Source of the DNA: Siphonodentalium dalli
Lineage: Eukaryota > Mollusca > Scaphopoda > Gadilida > Siphonodentaliidae
Reading direction: 5' to 3'
Assembly (NCBI GenBank): GCA_032622095.1
Contig: CP136068.1
Location: 62,768,025-62,832,024, forward strand
DNA length: 64,000 nucleotides
Part shown: positions 56,508 through 63,529 of the stretch, piece by piece
Numbering within the stretch: the stretch's first letter is position 1
Layout: each line of letters opens with the position of its first letter
Notes under the pieces: model-generated
Told to the model about the DNA's origin: nothing
Seen by the model: the letters and a program-made list of their open reading frames with translations, nothing else
Databases searched by the model: none
Program-made: the position numbers and the translations under genes

Positions 56508-57143
56508 TCTATTATATATTTTGGGAAATGTGTGTGTGTGGGGGGGGGGTGTGAGGGTGTGTGTGTGTGTGTGTGTGTTTGTGTGTGAGGGTGTGTGTGT
56601 GTGTGTGAGAGAGAGGGTATGTGAGGGTGTGTGTGTGTAATTTGCCCGTGCGACGTGACCTTGACCTTGAAATCGGGTCATTTCAAGGTAAAACGTCCGA
56701 GTATCACGGGATTTCGATGAACATTAGTGTCTAGGGATACTTTCCTATGGGGAGTGTCGTAAGCCTATTCGTTTGCCCGTGCGACGTACCTTGATCTTGA
56801 AATCGGGTCAATTCAAGGTCAAATCGCGAATTTTGATGGGATTTCGACGAAATTTGATACGTAGGGTTATTTTTGTCCGCTGAGTGTTTTGGACGGGTCG
56901 AGTCGTGACCCCGACCTGACCTTTACCTTCAAAATGATCAATTCAAGGTCAACTCGGGTAAAACCGGATGGATTTCGACGGGTACTTTTGTCGGGTACTT
57001 TTGTTCGGGCAGTGTTTTGGACGGGTCAAATCCTGACCCCCATCTGACCTTGACTTTCAAAATGGACAATTCAAGGTCAAATCGCGCAATTCGGCGAAAA
57101 GCAGAGGGGAAACAGCCCGGACGAAGTCGGGTCCACCTGCTAG
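56508..57143 (+). mobile_element. Non-autonomous Helitron-like element H3 (family B)
   Basis: This begins TCTATTATATATTTTGGGAA directly after the H2 CTAG. A GT-rich microsatellite covers about 56526-56640. The body is a set of degenerate repeats built from TGACCTTGACCTTGAAATC, GGGTCAATTCAAGGTCAAAT and GATTTCGACG. The end is CAGCCCGGACGAAGTCGGGT, which gives a 5-bp hairpin, followed by CCACCTG and CTAG. The interior is unrelated to family A while the termini are alike. H6 is its close relative. No protein-coding capacity is seen. Confidence 0.58.
56526..56640. repeat. GT-rich microsatellite within H3
   Basis: Runs of TGTGTG are interspersed with a G tract (56541-56549) and GAGAGAGAG. The same position in H6 carries a shorter TGTG tract (58628-58650), so the microsatellite belongs to the family B layout. 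Confidence 0.85.
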
Positions 57144-57675
57144 TCTCATATATATTTTGAAGACCTCTGTCTGTCTGTTTGTCTGTCTGTTTGTCATTAA
57201 TACAAATCTACGATTCTCGACCGATCGGGACGAAACTTGGTACGTGTGTGTAGTTTGACCAGGCGGTGGTCGTTGTCGTATTAGCGAACCCGTGCGACGC
57301 CCGTGCGGCGCATGCGCAGACGAGATCTCGGAAACGGGTGGAGCTATCGACTTGAAATTTGCTATGTGAATGTATCTTGCCCCGAGTACGAATTTTATCG
57401 GGTCGCCGAGCCCATGCGACGCCAGCTTCGCGCATGCGCAGACCAGATCTCGGAAACGGGTGGAGCTATCGACTTGAAATTTGCTATGTGAATGTATCTT
57501 GCCCCGGATACGAATGTTATCGGGTCGCCGAGCCCGTGCGAGACCAGCTTCGCGCATGCGCAGACCAGATCTCGGAAACGGGTAGAGCTATCGACTTGAA
57601 ACTTGGTTTTTGAATAGCCCGGACAACGTCGGGCTGGGTTTGAATAGCCCGGACAACGTCGGGCTCATCGGCTAG
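57144..57675 (+). mobile_element. Non-autonomous Helitron-like element H4 (family A)
   Basis: This begins TCTCATATATATTTTGAAGA after the H3 CTAG. It has the TCTG microsatellite, the CTACGATTCTCGACCGATCG segment and three internal repeats with GCGCATGCGC at 57308, 57430 and 57552. It is the counterpart of H1. The terminal TTTGAATAGCCCGGACAAC hairpin segment is present twice in tandem just before CTAG at 57672-57675. Confidence 0.6.
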
Positions 57676-58598
57676 TCTCATATATATTTTGAAGACCTCT
57701 GTCTGTCTGTCTGTATGTCCTTTATAGAATCGAAAACGGGTTGACCGATCGAGACCAAACTTCCTATCCAAAGGTAAAATCCCACGGGAATCGTCGACGT
57801 CGCATTTTGGAGAAGCCCAGAGCACTCATTCTCCACTCTCAGTTACAAAAAACGGCACTGCGGTGGTTAATCAAGTGATAATTTAATGAGCGTTTGTTTT
57901 TGACGCATCGCTATAAAGAGCGTTTGTTTACCATTCAACGTTATTAGCATCTGCAGAGAGATATACGGGAACAATATTTTGAGTGGTTTCCTATGCGGGG
58001 AGATTTATTGGATGCCATAGTACTCTTACAACATCATTGTTATAGTATGTATGACACTTAGGTCAGGGCTTAGGGGGGTAGTTAGTTTGGATATAGGCAT
58101 AATGCTTCTCAGAAATCCCGGTTACAAACCAACACTCACAATTTCGTCTTTTGCATCAGATACCAACACCTCGACCGATCGGGACGAAACTTGGTACGTG
58201 TGTGTAGATTGACCAGGTGGTCGTCGTTGTCGTATTGGCGAGCCCGTGTGACGCCCGTGCAGCGCATGCGCAGACGAGATATCGGAAACGAGTGGAGCTA
58301 TCGACTTGAAATTTGCTATGTGAATGTATCTTGCCCCGGATACGAATTTTATCGGGTCGCCGAGCCCGAGCGACGCCAGCTTCGCGCATGCGCAGACCAG
58401 ATCTCGGAAACGGTGGAGCTATCGACTTGAAATTTGGTATGTGAATGTATCTTGCCCCGGATACGAATTATATCGGGTCGCCGAGCCCGTGCGACACCAG
58501 CTTCGCGCATGCGCAGACCAGATCTCGGAAACGGGTGGAGCTATCGACTTGAAATTTGGTTTTTGAATAGCCCGGACAACGTCGGGCTCATCGGCTAG
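57676..58598 (+). mobile_element. Non-autonomous Helitron-like element H5 (family A), interrupted
   Basis: This starts TCTCATATATATTTTGAAGA after the H4 CTAG. The 5' part matches H2 (GAGACCAAACTTCCTATC, GGTAAAATCCCACGG). About 360 bp of unrelated sequence follows. Family A sequence then resumes near 58170 with CTCGACCGATCGGGACGAAA, followed by three internal repeats (GCGCATGCGC at 58262, 58384 and 58505), the hairpin and CTAG at 58595-58598. Confidence 0.58.
57808..58169. other. Unrelated insertion or replacement inside H5
   Basis: This stretch has no counterpart in H1, H2 or H4. It contains two GAGCGTTTGTTT segments about 40 bp apart (near 57.89 and 57.92 kb). No open frame or terminal repeat identifies it. 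It may be a nested insertion, host DNA picked up by the element, or a gene-conversion junction. Confidence 0.5.
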
Positions 58599-59168
58599 TC
58601 TATTATATATTTTGGGAAATATGTCTGTATGTGTGTGTGTGTGTGTGTTCGCGATGGCCTCGAAAACGGCCGAGCATGTGCCTATTAATTTGCCCGTCCG
58701 ACGTGACCATGACCTTGAAATCGGGTCATTTCAAGGTCGAACGCCCGAGTATCACGGGATTTCGATGAAAATTAGTGTCTGGGGATACTTTCGTATGGGG
58801 AGTGTCATAAGCCTATTCGTTTGCCCGTGCGACATGACATTGGCCTTGAAATCTGGTCAATTCAAGGTCAAATCGCGAATTTTGATGGGATTTCGACGAA
58901 ATTTGATACTTAGGGTTACTTTTGTCCACTGAGTGTTTTGGACGGGTCTAATCGTGACCCCGACCTGACCTTGACCTTCAAAATGATCAATTCAAGGTCA
59001 AATCGGGTAAAACCGGATGGATTTCCACGGGTACTCTTGTCGGGTACTTTTGTCAGGGCAGTGTTTTGTCCGGGTCAAATCCTGACCCCCACCTGACATT
59101 GACCTTCAAAATGGACAATTCAAGGTCAAATCGCGCAATTCGCCGAAAAGCAGAGGGAAAACAGCCCG
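58599..59168 (+). mobile_element. Helitron-like element H6 (family B), 3' end lost
   Basis: This begins TCTATTATATATTTTGGGAA after the H5 CTAG and follows H3 closely: TGTG microsatellite, TTTGCCCGT..GACGTGACC, TCAAGGTCA half-sites, and TCGCGCAATTCGCCGAAAAG. The match to H3 stops at ACAGCCCG. The hairpin and CTAG are absent, so the 3' terminus is truncated or diverged. Confidence 0.55.
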
Positions 59169-59610
59169 CCCGGCTCCTGTAATTGTAAAAATCGAGTCTA
59201 TTTTTAGCTGTTTTTATCGGCGCGTGTTTGCGTGTTCGCCATTACAGTATTCGCACTAAAAAAAGCCATATTGTAGCTAAAAACGAGTGTGCAGTAAGTA
59301 TTCCACTGCGTTATTTGATACCTAAAACTTGTTGTTTGCTAGCGTATTCATCGACAAATCTAAATTATAAATATTAATGTCGAACGCAGTTTTTCGTGTT
59401 TCGTGGCACCTTCGCATGTGTGGGTTAATTGGTCTCTATGTGTGTATAAATCGCAGCTTTGCTCAAATTAATAGATTTCTGTTGTGCAATTTAGTTGATA
59501 AACTTCATTTTAATACCAAGTTTGCTTGTGGGCATAGCCTTATCGCTGTAAAAATGCATTTCTACAGCTGCTCCACGCTGTTCCACGGCCTTGATTTCGA
59601 AAAATTTATG
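59169..59610. other. Unrecognised AT-rich sequence, no gene seen
   Basis: I see no repeat relationship to the flanks, no RNA gene and no persuasive coding region. A short open frame (59377-59634) lacks any domain, signal peptide or codon bias that I can recognise. Confidence 0.5.
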
Positions 59611-60030
59611 TTAGGTCAGTTGTCGACCGAATAATGCAACTTCCGGTGTCCGGCCGGTCAGTGGCGGGGTTAATATGTGTGGCTAGGGCGAATATCGGCA
59701 TTTCGTTAGACACCAAAAGGAGCCCTCGTCGTGCTTTATTCCTCGTGATATCGGCCGTCCCACTCAATTTGAAATTCTGTCCCGCAGATTGTCGTTCTAT
59801 CCCATATTCCATCACATGTTAGGTCAGTTGTCGATCAAATAATGCAACTTCTGGTGTCCGGTCAGTTGCGGTGTTAATATGAGTGGATAGGGCGAATGTG
59901 GGCCTTTCGTTAGACATCAAAAGGAGCCCTCTACGTGCTGTATTCCTCGATATATCGGCCGTCCCACGCAATTTGAAATTCTGTCCCGCAGATTGTCGTT
60001 TTGTCCCATATCCCATCCCATCCCGCAGAT
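59611..60030. repeat. Two tandem copies of a 208-bp repeat
   Basis: TTAGGTCAGTTGTCGA starts both copies, at 59611 and 59819. Both contain AATAATGCAACTT, TTTCGTTAGACA.CAAAAGG, ATCGGCCGTCCCAC and TTCTGTCCCGCAGATTGTCG. Copy 2 has small deletions in its first third and ends in a CCCATCCCATCCC stretch. The repeat lies directly upstream of the 5S units. Open frames on both strands follow from the repeat and are not taken as genes. Confidence 0.85.
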
Positions 60031-60063
60031 ATATTGTCATGTCCCAAATTACAGGGACTTTAT

Positions 60064-60188
60064 GTCTACGGCCATATCACGTTGAAACCACCGGTTCTTG
60101 TCCGATCACCGAAGTTAAGCAACGTCGAGTCCGGTTAGTACCTGGGTGGGTGACCGCCTGGGAATCTCGGGTGCTAGCGGCTGTAGAC
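60064..60188 (+). rRNA. 5S ribosomal RNA, copy 1 (7-base insertion; possible pseudogene)
   Basis: The sequence runs from GTCTACGGCCATATCACGTT through CCGATCACCGAAGTTAAGCA and GGGTGACCGCCTGGGAATCT to GTAGAC, the characteristic layout of animal 5S rRNA. The internal control region is recognisable: box A around GTTAAGCAACG, the intermediate element GGTTAGTACC, and box C GGGTGACCGCC. Compared with copy 2 it has a 7-base insertion, AGCGGCT, just before the closing GTAGAC, plus changes such as GAGTCC for GAGCCC and GGGTGGG for GGATGGG. The insertion sits at the base of the terminal helix and could impair the RNA. A TTTT terminator lies at 60194-60197. 5S rRNA is transcribed by RNA polymerase III and joins the large ribosomal subunit. 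Confidence 0.85.
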
Positions 60189-60263
60189 AATACTTTTGCA
60201 TTTAAATTTTTCAAACACTGGTGGATGTGGAGCCATATGATGTTTAAATTACAGGGACTTTAT

Positions 60264-60381
60264 GTCTACGGCCATATCATGTTGAAACCACCGGTTCTCG
60301 TCCGATCACCGAAGTTAAGCAACGTCGAGCCCGGTTAGTACCTGGATGGGTGACCGCCTGGGAATCTCGGGTGCTGTAGAC
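60264..60381 (+). rRNA. 5S ribosomal RNA, copy 2
   Basis: This 118-bp copy from GTCTACGG to GTAGAC is close to the usual animal length of about 120. The two ends pair to form helix I (GTCTAC with GTAGAC). The internal control region is intact in outline: GTTAAGCAACG, GGTTAGTACC and GGATGGGTGACCGCC. Both copies have GGGAATCTCGGGTGCT where I would expect GGGAATACCGGGTGCT, weakening one or two pairs of a 3'-side helix. This could be a species variant or a shared defect. A TTTT run at 60387-60390 can serve as a pol III terminator. It is the better candidate for a working gene of the pair. Confidence 0.9.
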
Positions 60382-61056
60382 AAAACTTTTGCATTTCAAT
60401 TTTTCAAACATAGGTGGATGTGGAGCCATTATATGATGTTTAAATTACAGGTAACACTCTGGGACACAGTTTCGAATGATCAGTAGGGGTGATTTTATAG
60501 ATATAAAATGCTAGTGGTTTCTGGCACTATTCATGTGGTATGTATATTGAGACAAGGTGGGATAATACTTTGTGTACTTTTTGAAGGTTTTCTAGACTGA
60601 TGAAAAAATTAAGTGCAAGTGACCTTGACCCCACCCATACACAGCAGTAGCGTTTCCTGCGAAACAGTGGGTCTAGATACTGGGTAAATTTTTTGGCACC
60701 CAAAATTTGTCATCTGCATTAAAAATTGATTTTCTGGAATTGTAAACGGCGAAAGTTTGAAATTTTGTCATGTTGATGTTGGAATCCAGAGGCCTTTGAA
60801 CCAAACTAGGTGACCATGCTCGAAAAATTCTGGTATTCATGCCCCTTGGGAAAATTCAATATTTTGGTCATTTTTTAAATAAAAATAACATTTTCGACCA
60901 AAAGATCAAGGGCCATAACTCTTGCATGATAGCCCATATATTGTGGGCATTAGGCTATGTATCAAATTCTGAATGTCTATTCTGTACTTATTTCAGGCAT
61001 ATATATATTGTCTATATGGTTTGGGATCAAAATCCAGATAAATTTCAATGAATCTA
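60382..61056. other. Intergenic sequence, no gene seen
   Basis: After the truncated third 5S-unit fragment there is AT-rich sequence without a recognisable gene. The stretch near 60.9 kb with CAAGGGCCATAACTCT resembles a dispersed repeat that I associate with molluscan genomes (recollection, not a search). Two short open frames here show no domain. Confidence 0.5.
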
Positions 61057-61069
61057 CCCCCCCCCCCCC
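61057..61069. repeat. C homopolymer (13 bases)
   Basis: An uninterrupted C run lies between AATCTA and TATTGCTGGG. It marks the shift from AT-rich sequence to the GC-richer segment that holds the stem-loops and the possible exon. Confidence 0.9.
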
Positions 61070-61097
61070 TATTGCTGGGCCCGTGCCTGTTGAAACT

Positions 61098-61125
61098 GTG
61101 GAGTGTCACCGCAGATATCCTCCAC
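61098..61125 (+). other. Small stem-loop (6-bp stem)
   Basis: GTGGAG at 61098-61103 pairs with CTCCAC at 61120-61125 across a 16-nt loop. On its own this could be chance. It is listed because three much stronger stem-loops follow within 350 bp. Confidence 0.35.
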
Positions 61126-61276
61126 GACTCCTCCAATGGGGACGTTTACTGATTCTGGTCTGTTCGTTTACCGAACCTCGTCGTACGGGGTCTCATTCTA
61201 GATCCGGCAGCTCGCTGGGACGGTCGCAAAAGTGCTTGACGCACGAAGCCAGTGAGTTGCCGTGACTGTTTTGTCG

Positions 61277-61322
61277 AAGGCTCGGTGGACAATGGATTCT
61301 ACTCTAATCCCCACCGAGCTTT
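61277..61322 (+). other. Stem-loop 1 of a structured cluster
   Basis: AAGGCTCGGTGG (61277-61288) pairs with CCACCGAGCTTT (61311-61322), giving 12 bp with one G-U pair and a 22-nt loop. Pairs were read directly from the sequence. It may belong to an RNA or to a mobile-element end. No family is recognised. Confidence 0.65.
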
Positions 61323-61338
61323 TGCATGCGCTGAGCTG

Positions 61339-61397
61339 CTTTCAGTCGGCCCATTGTGTTAGCTGGACTCTCCATGCTAACAAGGGTCGGCTGAAAG
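61339..61397 (+). other. Stem-loop 2 of a structured cluster
   Basis: CTTTCAGTCGGCCC (61339-61352) pairs with GGGTCGGCTGAAAG (61384-61397) over 14 positions, two of them G-U. Inside it TGTTAGC (61357-61363) pairs with GCTAACA (61376-61382). Wobble pairs instead of mismatches hint at selection on the RNA form, but one sequence cannot show this. Confidence 0.65.
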
Positions 61398-61400
61398 AAG

Positions 61401-61452
61401 GGCCAAGTGGAAACGGAGAACTGAGAGACGCCCAGTTCTCCCCCACTTGGCC
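61401..61452 (+). other. Stem-loop 3 of a structured cluster
   Basis: GGCCAAGTGG (61401-61410) pairs with CCACTTGGCC (61443-61452). Inside it GGAGAACTG (61415-61423) pairs with CAGTTCTCC (61433-61441). The loop is 9 nt and the internal loop is 4 against 1. All 19 pairs are Watson-Crick. It begins four bases after stem-loop 2 ends. Confidence 0.7.
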
Positions 61453-61489
61453 TCTGGCTCAGTTCATCTAGCACCAGCTAGCACCACCT

Positions 61490-61871
61490 GCAGGGACGCC
61501 GACGCTCCTCCGGGTGTCCCGGTTGTCGTCGATGACAGCGGAAATCGGGACACCGACGTAACCCCGGACGTCCCCGCCGCTGTCTTCGCTGTGGAGATGG
61601 AATCACCACCCAGCCAATCTTCACCAGGGGCGGAATCCAACACCTCCGCCCCTCCGACGCCGAGATACCTGGAGAGGCCGGCGTCGCCTACCGAGGATGA
61701 AGCAACTTTAGACCGTCTAAACAGGAACAACAAAGCGACACATGCTCAGTGGAAAAACAGTACCAACAAGAACAGGCAGAACTACAACTCAAGTTGAGAC
61801 AGACACAACACCCGTCACCTTCATCTTCAGGAGAGAAGCCACCAAAGAAGAAAAAACACAAAAAGAGATAA
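61490..61871 (+). CDS. Possible 3'-terminal coding exon, frame broken; unknown protein
   Basis: The segment is GC-rich, unlike its surroundings. One frame, open from 61381 to the stop at 61795-61797, is proline/serine-rich and acidic (reads VEMESPPSQSSPGAESN, then APPTPRYLERPASPTEDEA). A second frame is open from 61701 to the TAA at 61869. It gives a glutamine-rich, coiled-coil-like stretch (EKQYQQEQAELQLKLRQ) and a basic tail, KPPKKKKHKKR, typical of a nuclear localisation signal. The switch near 61700-61720 may reflect an intron, a sequencing slip or a decayed gene. ACCACCTGCAG ending at 61493 could be a splice acceptor. A polyadenylation signal follows 50 bp after the TAA. No protein family is recognised. 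Confidence 0.3.
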
Positions 61872-61921
61872 TCATAATGTTATAAAAATGTTCTTTTTTT
61901 TCTTTTTTTTGAGATCTCTAA

Positions 61922-61927
61922 AATAAA
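61922..61927 (+). promoter_or_regulatory. Polyadenylation signal AATAAA
   Basis: A canonical AATAAA lies 50 bp after the TAA at 61869-61871, which supports an mRNA 3' end here. A T-rich tract (about 61890-61910) precedes it. Confidence 0.45.
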
Positions 61928-62514
61928 GCTACAAAAAATGAGGGGTTAAGGAAAGGGTCATTCGACCTTTTCGAGAATCCCGGGGTTAGCCCCCCAAACC
62001 ACAATCCCTGGGTCTAATCCGTAATCTGAATCCAGATTTCCCCACGAAATAACGACTCATGTAAGCTGGGTACAAAAATTGGTGATATCTGAGTACGAAC
62101 GTCGGAGTGTTCCCCTATCGTTTTTCGATAATCGCCAACCCTTTTACTCGATTTGCGTCGCCATTTTCGTGGCAACAATTGCACAAAGAGTTTCTTGTTA
62201 CAATCCACACTTCCATCTAATAATCGCAAGAATGAGCACAGAGAGGGTAATTTTGACTAGTAGTAGTACACATCACAGTGTGTAAGCCTGTACTCGAGGA
62301 GTTGCATTACTTTCCGAATAATGCCAACATACTTACAATAGCAACATAACATGCTTTTTGTTTTTCGTTTTTGAGATTTTTTTGAAAAATATTTTGCATA
62401 TTGTAGTAATTGAGAACATAAACCTAACCATTTTATTGAGTTTCACAACTTAGAATTGGTTTAAGTTATAAAATTTGACTTTAAAATAATTTCAGTTTTA
62501 ACACGTTCGCTGCC
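61928..62514. other. Unrecognised sequence, no gene seen
   Basis: This is mixed-composition sequence with a CCCGGGGTTAGCCCCCC-like stretch near 61.98 kb and T-rich tracts near 62.36 kb. Short open frames on both strands lack recognisable features. Confidence 0.45.
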
Positions 62515-62795
62515 ACTACGAGTTAAGGACTTTGCTAACCCAATTTTCCCAAAATTTAATGGAGTCCAAAATAAAGGTTATGTTCACTTTTATTAGTAAT
62601 CACAGTAACCAAACCCATGGGTGCAACATTTTAAGAGTATAATTCATGGTGGAATATGTTAGAAATTCTAAATGTGAAATTTATAGAGGTTTTTAAAATA
62701 AATTTTTTCGAACCCAAAATCAATAAACACAAAGTCCATATCAAAGAAAAAAATATGGCAATGTGTACTGAACACTGTGAAGAATGATGAACAAT
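62515..62795 (+). repeat. Left arm of the 972-bp inverted-repeat element
   Basis: The arm runs from ACTACGAGTTAAGG to GAATGATGAACAAT and pairs with 63205-63486. It includes CCATGGGTGCAACATTTTAA and ATATGGCAATGTGTACTGAA. Confidence 0.85.
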
Positions 62796-63204
62796 CAAAT
62801 AATATTCACATTTATCAAGCATTCCTTGATAAAATTACTAAGAACCAATTGTTTACAAATATTTGAGTAACTTGCCTGACATCTGTTGTAGTGAGGTGAC
62901 AGTTAAGTGTTAACATCTGAGGACAGTGGTGTGTTGTGAATCTCTTGACAAAAGAACTGTAATCACCAATCTCTGGCTACCCCATAACCCAGAAACTAGG
63001 TCGCCAATCAGCCTGAATCAGGATGTAATCTTGTCATGTCTCAGCACTGGCTGTTTATAATCCCACCAAGCTTGAGTGAACATTATCTTGACCCATCAAA
63101 TTCAGTTGCCAAATAGCTCTGTTGAGCAATGAATCTACCATTTGTAAACAACTGCTTCCAAGCCAAAACTCTTCATAAAACTGAAGAAATGTGAGTATAT
63201 CTTT

Positions 63205-63486
63205 ATTGTTCATCATTCTTCACATTGTTCAGTACACATTGCCATATTTTTTTCTTTGATATGGACTTTGTGTTTATTGATTTTGGGTTCGAAAAAATTT
63301 ATTTTAAAAACCTCTATAAATTTCACATTTAGTATTTCTAACATATTCCACCATGAATTATACTCTTAAAATGTTGCACCCATGGGTTTGGTTACTGTGA
63401 TTACTAATAAAAGTGAACATAAACCTTTATTTTGGACTCCATTAAATTTTGGGAAAATTGGGTTAGCAAAGTCCTTAACTCGTAGT
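63205..63486 (-). repeat. Right arm of the 972-bp inverted-repeat element
   Basis: This is the reverse complement of 62515-62795, running from ATTGTTCATCATTC to CCTTAACTCGTAGT. Its high similarity to the left arm points to recent origin or gene conversion between the arms. Confidence 0.85.
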
Positions 63487-63507
63487 AAACGGTTCCATGG
63501 GGACTGC

Positions 63508-63529
63508 TACTACGAGTTAACTCGTAGTA
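63508..63529. repeat. 22-bp perfect palindrome built from the element's terminus
   Basis: ACTACGAGTTAA, the terminal sequence of the neighbouring inverted-repeat element, occurs here head-to-head with its own complement, 22 bp beyond the element's right end. The preceding CTGCT also resembles CTGCC before the left end. It may be the scar of an earlier insertion or excision of the same family. Confidence 0.7.

Larger units (their letters stand above)
60046..60451. repeat. 5S rDNA tandem unit (about 200 bp), two copies plus a fragment
   Basis: AAATTACAGGGACTTTAT precedes each 5S copy, at 60046 and 60246. A third occurrence, AAATTACAGG, starts at 60442 and diverges after 10 bases. The post-gene spacer is shared: ACTTTTGCATTT.AATTTTTC and GGTGGATGTGGAGCCAT. 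Spacing is 200 bp between copies 1 and 2. This very short unit could be an orphan of a larger 5S array or a 5S-derived mobile fragment. Confidence 0.85.
62515..63486. mobile_element. 972-bp inverted-repeat (foldback/MITE-like) element
   Basis: ACTACGAGTTAAGGACTTTG at 62515 has its exact reverse complement ending at 63486. The arms, 62515-62795 and 63205-63486 (about 281 bp each), are near-identical. They differ by a few bases, such as AGAAATTCTAAATG against the complement of CATTTAGTATTTCT. The 409-bp centre is AT-rich with no significant open frame. Long terminal inverted repeats around a non-coding core fit a non-autonomous DNA transposon. I find no clear target-site duplication, and no superfamily is assigned. 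Confidence 0.7.

Noticed and set aside
56337-56681. Open frame with a long His/Thr/Ser repeat
   Set aside because: It is the translated GT microsatellite.
55462-58566. Arg/Ala-rich open frames in both directions (for example reading VARARRPDKIRIRGKIHSH)
   Set aside because: They are translations of the 122-bp internal repeats of the Helitron-like elements, present on both strands and several frames.
59634-60338. Open frames across the 208-bp repeat and the 5S genes
   Set aside because: They overlap the tandem repeat and the 5S RNA genes, with no domain and frames on both strands.
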